A stretch of DNA of 64,000 bases from Rhizobium sp. GTDB taxonomy: Bacteria > Pseudomonadota > Alphaproteobacteria > Rhizobiales > Rhizobiaceae. Both the position numbers and the translations under genes were made by a program. Positions 26,472-36,455 of the stretch are shown here, piece after piece. The notes under the pieces were generated by a model. It ran no database searches. It was not told the DNA's origin and saw nothing but the letters and a program-made list of their open reading frames with translations. Numbering within the stretch: position 1 is the stretch's first letter; each line of letters begins with the position of its first letter. The stretch is taken from assembly GCA_019739215.1 (NCBI GenBank), contig JAHHDR010000028.1, forward strand, positions 124,001 to 188,000, in the 5' to 3' direction.

Positions 26472-27731
26472 ATGGGACCATTGGCCGGGACGAAAGTCAT
26501 CGACCTCACGTCGGTGTTGATGGGGCCGTTTGCCACCCAGTACCTCGGCGATTTCGGTGCGGATGTCATCAAGATCGAGCCGCCCGCCGGCGACATGATG
26601 CGCACGATCGGGCCGTCGCGCTCGCCCTCCATGGGGCCGCTCTTTCTCAATTCCAACCGTTCAAAGCGGTCTGTCGCGCTGGATCTCAAGACGACGGAGG
26701 GCCGCGCACTGCTCCTCGACCTGTGCCGCGACGCTGATGTCATGGTCTATAATGTCCGGCCCGCGGCGATGAAGCGCCTCGGGCTGTCCTGGGAGGAGAT
26801 CCAGGCCGTCAACCCGCGCCTGATCTATGCCGGCCTTTACGGCTATGGCCAGAAGGGTCGCTATGCGGCGCGCCCCGCCTATGACGACCTCATCCAGGGC
26901 GGCGCCACGCTCCCGCACCTCTTCATGCTGTCGGGCGCGGAAGAGCCGCGCTACGTCCCGGCCGCAATTGCCGATCGCGTCGTCGGGCTCACGGGCCTGA
27001 GCGGCATCCTCGCGGCCCTCATCGAGCGCAACCGTTCCGGCCGGGGCCAGCGCGTCGACGTGCCGATGTTCGAGACCATGGTGAATTTCGTGCTGAGCGA
27101 CCATCTCGGTGGCCTGAGCTTCGTGCCGCCGGCGGGTCCGGGCGGTTATGCCCGGCTGATCGCGGAAAACCGCCGGCCGCTGCCGACGGCCGATGGCCAT
27201 GTCTGCGCACTGGTCTACACCGACGAGCAGTGGACGCGTTTTCTCAAGGCCGTGGGCCGGGAGGACCTCGCCGAGACCGACGGCCGGTTCGCGAGTTTCT
27301 CCGCCCGGATGGAGAATGTTTCCTATGTCTATGGCTGGCTGGCCGACATTTTCCGCACGCGCAGTTCAGGCGAATGGATCGATCTGCTGGACGCATCGGA
27401 CGTGCCCGTCATGGCGATGCATACTTTCGAGACCGTCCTTCGCGATCCGCATCTCGCCGAATCCGGCTTCTTCAACGAGGTCGAGCATCCGAGCGAGGGC
27501 AGGACGCTATCCATGGCCAATCCGGTTGCGATGTCCGCCACCCCGGTCGAGATCACGCGTTTCGCCCCATTGCTCGGCGAACATACGGTCGAGGTTCTCA
27601 CGGAACTCGGGCTGCCGCGGGAGCGGATCGCCAGCCTTCTCGACCGCGGCATCGCGGTCGCGGCCGGAAGCACCACAGCGCCGGTGCTCGATGACGCCGT
27701 CCGCCGTTTCGGCGACGGCCGCACAGTCTAA
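26472..27731 (+). CDS. Class III CoA-transferase (CaiB/BaiF family)
   Basis: A 419-residue family III CoA-transferase. The N-terminus PLAGTKVIDLTSVLMGPFATQYLGDFGADVIKIEPP is diagnostic, and the catalytic Asp fits Asp138 in RPAYDDLIQG. It moves CoA between carboxylic acids, forming an acyl-CoA intermediate on Asp. The ATG at 26472 has GGAAGGAG upstream. It opens an operon with the M20 amidohydrolase and the flavoenzyme, under the duplicated promoter. The acid it activates is unknown. Confidence 0.93.
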   Translation: MGPLAGTKVIDLTSVLMGPFATQYLGDFGADVIKIEPPAGDMMRTIGPSRSPSMGPLFLNSNRSKRSVALDLKTTEGRALLLDLCRDADVMVYNVRPAAMKRLGLSWEEIQAVNPRLIYAGLYGYGQKGRYAARPAYDDLIQGGATLPHLFMLSGAEEPRYVPAAIADRVVGLTGLSGILAALIERNRSGRGQRVDVPMFETMVNFVLSDHLGGLSFVPPAGPGGYARLIAENRRPLPTADGHVCALVYTDEQWTRFLKAVGREDLAETDGRFASFSARMENVSYVYGWLADIFRTRSSGEWIDLLDASDVPVMAMHTFETVLRDPHLAESGFFNEVEHPSEGRTLSMANPVAMSATPVEITRFAPLLGEHTVEVLTELGLPRERIASLLDRGIAVAAGSTTAPVLDDAVRRFGDGRTV

Positions 27732-27864
27732 GAGGAGACGATGCCATGGCTGGCTTGTATTTCCAGAAACCTGAACCTGGCAGCGAATTCACGCCAGGCC
27801 GTCCAGCGGGTCCGCCAAGCCGCGCCCTGCCTCAGATGGCGGATTCGGGGAGAGGTTCACGCGC

Positions 27865-29043
27865 ATGACGAACCGGTTCTCGTTTCCATCCCCCACCGAG
27901 GCCGACATTCGCGAACTGGTGGCCTTTCGCCACGAACTGCACCGCTTTCCCGAACTGTCCGGCGAGGAGCGCGAGACGGCGCGCCGGGTCTGCGAGATGC
28001 TGGTGCCGGCGAAACCCGACAGGGTCATCACCGGGCTGGGCGGACATGGTGTCGCCGCCGTCTACGACAGCGGTGCGCCGGGCCCGACGATCCTCTTCCG
28101 CGCCGAACTCGACGCATTGCCGATCCAGGAACTGGGTGCGGCCGACCATCGCTCGACCGTGCCGGGCAAGGCCCATCTCTGCGGCCATGACGGCCATTCG
28201 ACGATCCTGCTCGGTCTCGGCCGTATCCTGTCGCGCGCGCGCCCTGCCAGCGGGCGGGTGATTCTGATGTTCCAGCCGGCCGAGGAGGACGGGGCAGGGG
28301 CGGCGGCCGTCATCGCCGATCCGCGCTATCCGGAGATCCAGCCGGACTGGGCCTTCTCGCTGCACAACATGCCCGAGATCGAATTCGGTGTCGGCAGGCT
28401 CGGCCCGGGCCCGGCCAATTGCGCCTCGCGGGGGATGGAAATCCGCCTGACGGGCAGCACCGCGCATGCCTCGCGGCCCGCCGACGGTCGGTCTCCGATG
28501 AAGGCGATCGCGGAACTGATGCCGGCGCTCGAGGCCTGCGGCAGCGGCATGCCGCTGGGCCCCGGTTTTTCGATGGTGACAGTCACCCATGCGTCGATGG
28601 GCGCACCGGCCTTCGGCGTGGCGCCGGGCGAGGCGACGGTATTCGCCACGTTACGGACGATCGCCGATGCCGACATGGATGCATTGATGGCCAAGGCCGA
28701 ATCGCTGGTTCGCGACGTCGCCGCCCGCCACGGACTGGCCTGCGCGCACCACTATGCGGAAGTCTTCCTTGCATGCACCAACGACACGGAAGCCACCGCT
28801 CTTCTCGCAGAGGGACTGGAGCGCGCCGGTATCCGGCACGCGTTGCAGACGCTGCCATCGGTCGGTTCGGAGGATTTCGGACGCTTCGGCCTGAGCGGCG
28901 CGAAGTCCGCGATGGTCTTTCTCGGGTCCGGGCCTGGCCGGCCCATGGTCCACACGCCCGACTATGATTTCCGGGACGACCTCATTCCCATCGGCATAAG
29001 GATATTCTCGGAAACGCTGGCCGCCTGCCTCGAGCAGTCCTGA
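27865..29043 (+). CDS. M20-family metallo-amidohydrolase
   Basis: A 392-residue M20D-type peptidase/amidohydrolase (hippurate hydrolase, N-acyl-amino-acid amidohydrolase group). It shows FRHELHRFPELSGEE near 12-26, the metal-site regions FRAELDALP and HLCGHDGHSTILL near 105-120, QPAEEDGAGA with the catalytic Glu near 140, and the lid domain. It hydrolyses N-acyl or amide bonds in the cytosol. It is 133 bases after the CoA-transferase gene; that short gap holds no convincing gene. Context suggests catabolism of an N-substituted amino acid. Confidence 0.9.
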   Translation: MTNRFSFPSPTEADIRELVAFRHELHRFPELSGEERETARRVCEMLVPAKPDRVITGLGGHGVAAVYDSGAPGPTILFRAELDALPIQELGAADHRSTVPGKAHLCGHDGHSTILLGLGRILSRARPASGRVILMFQPAEEDGAGAAAVIADPRYPEIQPDWAFSLHNMPEIEFGVGRLGPGPANCASRGMEIRLTGSTAHASRPADGRSPMKAIAELMPALEACGSGMPLGPGFSMVTVTHASMGAPAFGVAPGEATVFATLRTIADADMDALMAKAESLVRDVAARHGLACAHHYAEVFLACTNDTEATALLAEGLERAGIRHALQTLPSVGSEDFGRFGLSGAKSAMVFLGSGPGRPMVHTPDYDFRDDLIPIGIRIFSETLAACLEQS

Positions 29044-29113
29044 TCCTTTCATCCTCCCCACGGGGCGGGCGTGGACACCCGCGCCATGACCCTTGCATTA
29101 TCCCGGAGCTGAC

Positions 29114-31528
29114 ATGAAGGCGCATTACAAGGTTGTGGTCATCGGCGGCGGCGTCGTGGGCACCGCCATCCTCTATCACCTCGCAAGGCTCGGCTGGACC
29201 GACACGCTGCTGGTCGAGCGCAACGTGCTAACGTCAGGCTCGTCCTGGCATGCGGCGGGCGACTTCCACCGCTCCAACGCCAATGCCAACGTCGCGGGGC
29301 TCCAGGCCTATACGATCGATCTTCTCGATGAAGTCGAGGCCGAATCCGGCGTCACGCTCGGCAAGCATGCGACGGGCGGGATCTCCTACGCCTGCAATCC
29401 CGACCGCTGGGACGCGCTGCAGGCAGGTTTTCGGGTCTACCAGTCTATGGGCATCGACGATGTCCGCCTGATCGGCGTCGAAGAGATCGTCGCGCGCTGC
29501 CCGATCGTCAAGCCGGACGGCATAATCGGCGGCATGTATTCCGAACGCACCGGCAATCTCGATCCGTCGGCGATGGTGCATGCCTATGCCAAGGCCGCCC
29601 GCAAGCGCGGCGCCGCGGTCGTGGAGAAAAACCGGGTGACGGAACTGAACCAGAAGCCGGACGGCTCCTGGAACGTCGTCACCGAACAGGGCACGATCAG
29701 CGCCGAGCATGTGATCAATGCCGCCGGCCTCTGGGCCAAGCAGGTCGGCCGTATGGCCGGGCTCGAACTGCCGGTCGCGCCGCTCGAGCACATGTATCTG
29801 GTGACCGAGACGATCCCCGAAATCGCCGAGTTGAAGACGGAGCTTCCGACCATCGTCGACCTCGACGGCTTCTCCTATCTCCGCCAGGAGCAGAAGGGCC
29901 TGCTGCTCGGCATCTACGAGGTGAACCACAAGCACTGGAACATGGATGGCGCGCCCTGGGACTACGGCTTCGACCTGATCCAGGAGGACCCCGAGCGCAT
30001 CGAGCACGAACTGACACTGTCCTACGAGCGCTATCCGGTGCTGCAGACCGCGGGGATCCGGCGCTGGGTCAACGGTGCCTTCACCTTCACGCCGGATGGC
30101 AACCCGCTGGTCGGCCCGGTGCGCGGGCTCCGCAATTACTGGGTCGCCTGCGGCGTCATGGCCGGCTTCTCGCAGGGCGGCGGAATCGGAAAGTCACTGG
30201 CCGAATGGATGGTCCATGGCGAGCCGGAAGACGACATCTTCGGCATGGATATCGCCCGCTACGGCAGCCATGCCTCCAACCGCCAGTATATCAGGGAAAT
30301 GACCGGCCAGTTCTATTCCCGCCGCTTCGTGATGACCTATCCCAACCAGCAACTGCCGGCGGGGCGTCCGCTCAAGGTCGCGCCGTCCTATGACACGATG
30401 ACCGAAGCCGGCGCACGCTGGGGCAACAACTGGGGCCTCGAAGTGCCGCTCTATTTCGCGCCCGCGGACTATGAAGAGAACCACACGCTGCGCCGCTCTA
30501 CCGCCTTCGACATCATCGGCAAGGAGGTGCTGCACGCGCGGACCCACGCCGGCCTGCTCGATATCTCCGGTTATGCGCGCTACGGGGTGAAAGGGCCGAA
30601 CGCCGAGCGCTGGCTCGACCGCGTCTTCGCCTGCAAGATCCCGAAGTCCGGCCGCTCCGTCCTGGCACCGATGCTGGCGCCGAACGGCAGGCTCAAGGGT
30701 GACCTCACGATCTTCAACTGGGGCGATGGCACCTGGTGGATCATGGGTTCCTATTACCTGCGCGAATGGCATATGCGCTGGTGGGAGCAGTTCGGCTGCG
30801 ACGGCATCACGCTGACGGACATCTCCGATGCCTGGGTCGGCTTCTCGCTCCTGGGTCCGGCGTCGCGCGAGGTGCTGCAAACCACCACGCAGGACGATGT
30901 CTCCAACACCGGCCTGTCGTTCCTCGGTTGCAAGACCATCGATATCGGCCTGGTGACCGCCAGGGTCGGCCGTATGTCGGTCACCGGCGAAATGGGCTTC
31001 GAGATCAACGTGCCGGCCGCCAGTCACCGCACTGTCCGCGAAACACTGCTCGCGGCCGGCGGGGGCCTTGGCCTCAAGGAGATCGGCTTTGCCGCGCTCA
31101 ACGCGATGCGGCTCGAAAAGAGCTTCGGGATCTGGAACCGGGAATTCACGCAAGGCTACACGCCGCAGGAAACGCTGTTCGACCGCTTCATCGATTTCTC
31201 CAAGCCGGATTTCGTCGGCCGGCAGGCGGCCCTGGCCGAAAAGGAGACCCGGTCCGCGAAGCGCCGGCTGGTGACGCTGGAAGTCGACGCGACCGACGCC
31301 GACGCCTCCGGCTACGAGCCGATCTGGAAGGACGGCACGCTGATCGGCTACGTCACCTCGGGCGGCTATGGCCATACGATCGGCAAGTCGATCGCGCTGG
31401 CCTTCGTCGACAGGCAGTTCGCCCTGCCGGGCACCGAGCTTGCGACGCATATCGTCGGCGTCGAGCGCCCCTGCCGGGTCATCCCGGACTCGCCCTATGA
31501 TCCTTCGGGCAAGGCCATGCGGTCCTGA
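29114..31528 (+). CDS. FAD oxidoreductase-GcvT fusion (dimethylglycine/sarcosine dehydrogenase-like)
   Basis: An 804-residue protein. The N-terminal DAO domain (1-370) has VVVIGGGVVGTAIL (8-20) and SSWHAAG with His46 at the position that binds FAD covalently in dimethylglycine dehydrogenase. It is followed by the FAO_M linker (about 370-425) and the aminomethyltransferase GcvT domains (about 430-800), with MLAPNGRLKGDLTIF and GEMGFEINVPA. Such enzymes demethylate N-methyl amino acids and pass the one-carbon unit to tetrahydrofolate. The ATG at 29114 has GGAG six bases upstream. It is the third gene of the CoA-transferase unit. Confidence 0.92.
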   Translation: MKAHYKVVVIGGGVVGTAILYHLARLGWTDTLLVERNVLTSGSSWHAAGDFHRSNANANVAGLQAYTIDLLDEVEAESGVTLGKHATGGISYACNPDRWDALQAGFRVYQSMGIDDVRLIGVEEIVARCPIVKPDGIIGGMYSERTGNLDPSAMVHAYAKAARKRGAAVVEKNRVTELNQKPDGSWNVVTEQGTISAEHVINAAGLWAKQVGRMAGLELPVAPLEHMYLVTETIPEIAELKTELPTIVDLDGFSYLRQEQKGLLLGIYEVNHKHWNMDGAPWDYGFDLIQEDPERIEHELTLSYERYPVLQTAGIRRWVNGAFTFTPDGNPLVGPVRGLRNYWVACGVMAGFSQGGGIGKSLAEWMVHGEPEDDIFGMDIARYGSHASNRQYIREMTGQFYSRRFVMTYPNQQLPAGRPLKVAPSYDTMTEAGARWGNNWGLEVPLYFAPADYEENHTLRRSTAFDIIGKEVLHARTHAGLLDISGYARYGVKGPNAERWLDRVFACKIPKSGRSVLAPMLAPNGRLKGDLTIFNWGDGTWWIMGSYYLREWHMRWWEQFGCDGITLTDISDAWVGFSLLGPASREVLQTTTQDDVSNTGLSFLGCKTIDIGLVTARVGRMSVTGEMGFEINVPAASHRTVRETLLAAGGGLGLKEIGFAALNAMRLEKSFGIWNREFTQGYTPQETLFDRFIDFSKPDFVGRQAALAEKETRSAKRRLVTLEVDATDADASGYEPIWKDGTLIGYVTSGGYGHTIGKSIALAFVDRQFALPGTELATHIVGVERPCRVIPDSPYDPSGKAMRS

Positions 31529-31719
31529 GCGCGGCACCCGCCGGCCGGAGGAAGCAGGTGCTCTGGTCGCACGGACCAGCACGATAGGTGTGAACCCTCG
31601 GGGCGATGATGGCGCGACTTTCCGGTGCGCCAAGCGCAAAAATTGCGGAAAATCGGGAACTCTTGCGGCACCGGCCGGTTAAGGCCTGAATCCAGACTTG
31701 TGTTCCAGGGGATTTCACG

Positions 31720-34056
31720 ATGCTGCTTCTATCCATCACCGCCGTCGTCCTCGCGCTCATGGGCGCGGGGCTTGCGGCTGCCGGCGCCTATCTCATCGTG
31801 CTCGGCGGCAGCGCCTATTACCTGTTGGCCGGCGCCGGCTTCCTGGTCACGGCCTTCCTGCTCGCGCGGCGCCGGCGCCTCGCGCTTCCGGTCTTCGGTG
31901 TCGTGGTACTTCTGTCTTTGGCCTGGGCGATCTGGGAGGTCGGCTTCGACTGGTGGCAACTCGGCCCGCGCGGCGGCATCATCGTGCTGATCGGGATCTG
32001 GCTGTCCACGCCCTGGATCAGACGCAAGCTCCTGCGCGACGGCGTGGTGGAGGAGGCCCCATCGCCGGCTTGGCCGGTCGCCGTTCCCGTCCTGCTGGCC
32101 TTGCTCGTCGCCATCTATGCGATGTTCCAGAGCCCACACGACCGGCCCGGCACGTTGCCGGACAGGCCGGCCTCCCAGGCAACCGCCTCGACCGTGCCCG
32201 ATGGCGACTGGCACCAGTATGGCCGTACGCAGCTCGGCCAGCGCTATTCACCGCTCGAACAGATCACCCCGGCCAATGTCGGCGGCCTCGAGGAAGCCTG
32301 GCGCTACCAGACCGGCGACGTGAAGCGACCCGATGATGTCAACGAGACCACCTACCAGGTGACACCGCTGAAGATCGGCAACCGGCTCTTCCTCTGCACC
32401 CCGCACAACTGGGCGATCGCGCTGGACGCGACGACGGGCAAGCAGCTCTGGAAGTACGACCCCCATGCCGGCATGAACCCCGACCGCCAGCACCAGACCT
32501 GCCGGGGCGTGACCTATTACAAGAGCGCCGCAGTCGCGAGCGGGCCCTGCGCCGAACGGGTCTATCTTCCGACCTCCGACGCCCGCCTGATCGCGCTCGA
32601 TGCCGGGACCGGCACGGTCTGCGAGGGCTTCGCCGACAAGGGCGCCCTGAGGCTGGACACCGGCATGCTCCACAATCCCGCCGGCTATTATTATTCCACC
32701 TCGCCGCCGGTCATCGCCGCCGGCAAGATCATCATCGGCGGTGCGGTCAACGACAACTACTCGACCACGTCGCAATCCGGCGTGATCCGTGCCTTCGATG
32801 TCGAAACCGGCGCACTGGTGTGGAACTGGGATTCAGGCAACCCCACCGAGACCGATCCGATCGGGCCGGGGGAGCATTATGTCACCAATTCCCCCAACAG
32901 CTGGTCGGTGTTCTCGGTCGATGAAGCGCTCGGTCTCGTCTATGTTCCGCTCGGCAACCAGGTCCCCGACCAGATCGGCATCGGCCGCAGCGAAAACGTC
33001 GAGAAATACGCCTCCTCGATCGTGGCGCTCGATGTCAATACCGGCGCCGACCGCTGGGTCCGGCAGACTGTCCATCACGATCTCTGGGACATGGACGTGC
33101 CGGCGCAACCGGCACTGCTGGATCTGACCAGGGCCGATGGCACCTCGGTCCCGGCGCTGGTTGGCCCGACGAAGCAGGGCGACATCTACGTTCTCGACCG
33201 CCGGACCGGCGAGCCCATCATTCCCGTGCGCGAGGTGTCGGCGCCGGAGGGTGCGGTGGAGGGCGACTTCACGGCGCCGACCCAGCCCGTCTCCGACCTG
33301 ACCTTCATGCCCGAGCCGTTGCTGGAGAAGAACATGTGGGGCATGACCATGTTCGACCAGCTCGCCTGCCGCATCAATTTCCTCAAGCTCCGCTATGACG
33401 GCCGCTACACGCCGCCCTCGCTTGACGGCACCCTGGTCTATCCCGGCAATTTCGGCGTGTTCAACTGGGGTTCCGTCGCGGTCGATCCCGAACGACAGGT
33501 GATGTTCGGCATGCCGACCTACCTCGCCTTCACCGTCCGGCTGGTTCCGCGCGCCGAGATCCCGCCCAAGGGCGCGGACGAGAAAGGGTCCGAACAGGGC
33601 CTCAACCGCAATGACGGGGCTCCCTATGGCGTCTATATGGGGCCCTTCCTCGGCCCCCTCGGCATCCCCTGTCAGGCCCCGCCCTGGGGCTATGTCGCCG
33701 CCGCTGACCTGCAGACCGGCAAGATCGCCTACAAACATGTCAACGGCACGGTCGAGGACATGACGCCGCTTCCGCTTCCCTTCAAGCTCGGCGTGCCCGG
33801 CATCGGCGGACCGATCATCACCCGCGGCGGAGTCGCGTTTCTCGGCGCGACCGTCGACGACTATCTCAGGGCCTACGATCTCGCGACCGGCCGGGAGCTC
33901 TGGCGCGGCCGGCTTCCCGCTGGCGGGCAGGCGACCCCGATGACCTATCTCGACGACGAGGGCCGCCAGATCGTGCTGATCGTCGCCGGCGGCCACGGCT
34001 CCGTCGGCACAAAGCCGGGAGATTATGTGATCGCCTACAGGCTGCCCGGTCAGTGA
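31720..34056 (+). CDS. gcd: Membrane-bound PQQ-dependent glucose dehydrogenase
   Basis: A 778-residue quinoprotein of mGDH length. Five membrane segments occupy about 1-135, and the rest is a periplasmic eight-bladed PQQ propeller starting DWHQYGRTQLGQRYSPL. It contains TPHNWAIALDATTGKQLWKYDP, HQTCRGVTYY and a C-terminal GGHGSVGTKPGDYVIAYRLP. It oxidises glucose and other aldoses to lactones in the periplasm and passes electrons to ubiquinone. No PQQ biosynthesis genes are in the window. It appears to be a single-gene unit with a strong hairpin after it. The 31529-31719 gap shows no recognisable element. Confidence 0.94.
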   Translation: MLLLSITAVVLALMGAGLAAAGAYLIVLGGSAYYLLAGAGFLVTAFLLARRRRLALPVFGVVVLLSLAWAIWEVGFDWWQLGPRGGIIVLIGIWLSTPWIRRKLLRDGVVEEAPSPAWPVAVPVLLALLVAIYAMFQSPHDRPGTLPDRPASQATASTVPDGDWHQYGRTQLGQRYSPLEQITPANVGGLEEAWRYQTGDVKRPDDVNETTYQVTPLKIGNRLFLCTPHNWAIALDATTGKQLWKYDPHAGMNPDRQHQTCRGVTYYKSAAVASGPCAERVYLPTSDARLIALDAGTGTVCEGFADKGALRLDTGMLHNPAGYYYSTSPPVIAAGKIIIGGAVNDNYSTTSQSGVIRAFDVETGALVWNWDSGNPTETDPIGPGEHYVTNSPNSWSVFSVDEALGLVYVPLGNQVPDQIGIGRSENVEKYASSIVALDVNTGADRWVRQTVHHDLWDMDVPAQPALLDLTRADGTSVPALVGPTKQGDIYVLDRRTGEPIIPVREVSAPEGAVEGDFTAPTQPVSDLTFMPEPLLEKNMWGMTMFDQLACRINFLKLRYDGRYTPPSLDGTLVYPGNFGVFNWGSVAVDPERQVMFGMPTYLAFTVRLVPRAEIPPKGADEKGSEQGLNRNDGAPYGVYMGPFLGPLGIPCQAPPWGYVAAADLQTGKIAYKHVNGTVEDMTPLPLPFKLGVPGIGGPIITRGGVAFLGATVDDYLRAYDLATGRELWRGRLPAGGQATPMTYLDDEGRQIVLIVAGGHGSVGTKPGDYVIAYRLPGQ

Positions 34057-34070
34057 CCCCCGAGGCCTGC

Positions 34071-34100
34071 CTGCGCTGCGGCGGGGACGCCGCAGCGCAG
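34071..34100. terminator. Perfect 12-bp stem-loop between convergent genes
   Basis: CTGCGCTGCGGC (34071-34082) pairs perfectly with 34089-34100 around the loop GGGGAC. It lies 14 bases after the glucose dehydrogenase stop and between convergent genes, so bidirectional termination is likely even though no U-run follows. Confidence 0.72.
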
Positions 34101-34275
34101 CCTCCTACCAGACCACGCGGGAGCAGGTGGGGTTCATTGCGTCTTCCTTGCGAGTGACAACCTATTGGCATCATTCGCAAGCCGCATTTCATCCTTGAAC
34201 CCACCCGCCACACACAAAGTGATCAGATAAGTCATCTTATGGAACTGTGACTTCCGGACGTGCCTGAACCGCTAG

Positions 34276-35361
34276 CTAGACGCGATGATCAAATGGCTTG
34301 TAATCGACGTCGTAGCCGAAATAGCGTGGGCCGACGAGTGCGATGCCCTCCGGCGTTCGCCATTGCGGATTGCAGGGGAATGCAAGTGCCACGAGCCTGA
34401 GGCCATATTTCAGCGAGTCCGCGGTAACGGGGTTGCCGCTGTCGGCTTCGAGCAATGTGATCAACTCGGGCGTGGTGACGAGGATCTCGCCGTCGCGCTC
34501 GGCCAGCAGGAACTCGTTCTGGAAATCGAGCTTGAACGAATGGCCCTTCCAGTCCTCGACGCCGTCGAACCAGGCGCTGCCGCGGGCGAAGCCGCCGATG
34601 GTGCGGCGGTCGATATCCTTCACCCGACCATGGAAGATCACGGTGGCGCCGAGCATGTCGACAATGGTGTCGACCGGCTCGACGTGGGCGGCGCGGGCTT
34701 CGCGCAGCGCGAGACCCAGATTGGCGCAGAGCGTCAGCGTGCCACGCACCACCGCCTTCTTCGCCGTCCTGCCGTCCATCGGGTAAAAGGCGAGCAAGGC
34801 CGAACCGCCCATTTCCACTGTCGCGGCGCGGGCCAGGCGCTCGGTCCAGGCGTTGCTGACCGTTTCGAGCACAATCGAATTGCCCTTGTCGTCGACGAGC
34901 ACCATCGGCGTGGCCGAGACCCCATGCATGGTGAAGGTCACCATCTGCAGTTCCGGATAGGCCCGGCCCATCCCGTCGCCATCGACCAGCGGCAGGCCGC
35001 TTGCTGCCGCGACCACAAAGGGTGTCGTCGAATTGACGCCGCCGGCCTCGCCGCACAGCACCGCGTCGATCTTGCGGCCGAGCAACTGCTCGAGCTGGCG
35101 GAAGGCGGTCATCAGCTCGTCGCCCTGTGGCAGCTTCTCGGTCATGACCGTCGGAGCGCCCATCATGCAGACGGGTACCACGAGCGCATCGTCGTCGAGA
35201 TCCTCGACATCGATGATCTTGACCGGGCCGTGCTTGCGGATGGCCTGCTGGGCCATCAGCTTGCCGACATAGGGATCGCCGCCGCCGCCGGTTCCCAGGA
35301 TCGCGCCGCCGATGGCGATGTCTTCCATGTCTTCGGCATAGACCGTGCGGAGCACTTTCAT
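34276..35361 (-). CDS. DUF917-family protein (S-Me-THD-like), copy A
   Basis: A 361-residue DUF917 protein. Near the N-terminus is IAIGGAILGTGGGGDPYVGKLMAQQ, and at about 115-135 VVDGDGMGRAYPELQM; both are family hallmarks. The Pfam family has been renamed after an S-methyl-thiohydantoin desulfurase activity, but most members are uncharacterised. The ATG at 35361 has GGAGG five bases upstream. A second DUF917 gene lies 11 bases upstream and a HyuA-type gene before that. The set suggests ring opening of a hydantoin-like or lactam compound. Confidence 0.88.
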   Translation of the reverse strand: MKVLRTVYAEDMEDIAIGGAILGTGGGGDPYVGKLMAQQAIRKHGPVKIIDVEDLDDDALVVPVCMMGAPTVMTEKLPQGDELMTAFRQLEQLLGRKIDAVLCGEAGGVNSTTPFVVAAASGLPLVDGDGMGRAYPELQMVTFTMHGVSATPMVLVDDKGNSIVLETVSNAWTERLARAATVEMGGSALLAFYPMDGRTAKKAVVRGTLTLCANLGLALREARAAHVEPVDTIVDMLGATVIFHGRVKDIDRRTIGGFARGSAWFDGVEDWKGHSFKLDFQNEFLLAERDGEILVTTPELITLLEADSGNPVTADSLKYGLRLVALAFPCNPQWRTPEGIALVGPRYFGYDVDYKPFDHRV

Positions 35362-35372
35362 GGCATCCTCCA

Positions 35373-36455
35373 TCAGAGCGGTTTGAAGGTGAGATCGGGG
35401 TAGCCGAAGGCGGCCGGGCCGACGATTTCGAGCGCACGCGGCGTTTTCATCAGGTCATGGACCGGAAGACCGATGACCGCGACGCGCTGGCCGTAACGCA
35501 GCATTTCGGTGGTGATCGGCTCGCCGGTTTCGAGTTCCAGGTTCATGATGAGGTCCGGCACCATGATCACGGGCACGCCATCGACCCAGAGGACGAGGTT
35601 CTCGTTCTGGATGGCGATCTCGGCTTCCGAACCGGCCCAGTCGCCGACGCCTGATATTTTCGCCTTGCCGCGCGCGAAGCCGCCGACGAGGTTGCGCTCG
35701 ATATCGGTGATCTTGCCGGTGAAGAACAGCTTGGCGCCGGTCTCCTCGACGATCCGCTCGACAACGTTCTGGTGTTTCGCGCGCGCATTGAGCACGGTCC
35801 TGCCGATGCTGATCGCCTGGCTGACGGTTCCGGGCACGGCGGTCTTGCGGATGAAATCGCCGCGCATCGGCGCCACCGCGAACCCCGCCCCTGCCCCCAT
35901 GCCGACCGAGACGTCGCGGGCGAAACGCTCAAGCCAGAACATGTCGACCATCTCCTTGAAGACAACGACATTGCCCTTGTCGTCGGCGATCGCCGCCGGC
36001 GCGGGCTTGGCGCCGTAGATGAAGAAGGTCGTCATCTGCACTTCCGGGAAGGCCCGCCCCATGCCGTCGCCATCCACCACGGGCAGGCCGGACAGGCCCG
36101 CCACGATGACCGGCTCCATGGAATTGGCCCCGCCGATCTCGGCCGAGATGACGGCCGACATCTTGACACCGGCTGTCTCCTCGACCGCCTTCATGGCGCG
36201 GTAGCATTCGCCGCCCTCCTCGACCTTCTCGACGCCGACCACGGGGGCGCCGATGCCGCCGACCTCGCCGACCCAGGCATCGTCAGGCAGCGCTTCGAGC
36301 GGCATGATCTCGATCGTGGCCCCACCGCGCAGCAGTTCGCGCGTCCTGAGCATGCCGATATAGGGATTGCCGCCGCCCCCGGTTCCGAGCAGCGCCGCGC
36401 CAAGCGCCATCGGCTGCAGGTCGGCTTCTTCCAGTCTCTTGAAATCACGCGGCAT
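35373..36455 (-). CDS. DUF917-family protein (S-Me-THD-like), copy B
   Basis: A 360-residue DUF917 protein with ALGAALLGTGGGGNPYIGMLRTRE near 17-40 and VVDGDGMGRAFPEVQM near 125. It is a clear paralogue of the neighbouring copy A over its whole length, so the pair may act as a heteromer or on two related substrates. The ATG at 36455 follows GGTGGAG; upstream codons in the same frame overlap the HyuA gene and look non-coding. It overlaps the 3' end of the disrupted HyuA gene by 11 bases, which implies tight co-transcription. Confidence 0.88.
   Translation of the reverse strand: MPRDFKRLEEADLQPMALGAALLGTGGGGNPYIGMLRTRELLRGGATIEIMPLEALPDDAWVGEVGGIGAPVVGVEKVEEGGECYRAMKAVEETAGVKMSAVISAEIGGANSMEPVIVAGLSGLPVVDGDGMGRAFPEVQMTTFFIYGAKPAPAAIADDKGNVVVFKEMVDMFWLERFARDVSVGMGAGAGFAVAPMRGDFIRKTAVPGTVSQAISIGRTVLNARAKHQNVVERIVEETGAKLFFTGKITDIERNLVGGFARGKAKISGVGDWAGSEAEIAIQNENLVLWVDGVPVIMVPDLIMNLELETGEPITTEMLRYGQRVAVIGLPVHDLMKTPRALEIVGPAAFGYPDLTFKPL

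Noticed and set aside
27741-27864. Small gene between the CoA-transferase and the M20 amidohydrolase
   Set aside because: An ATG with GAGGAG upstream exists, but the frame runs into the amidohydrolase out of phase and has no recognisable content.
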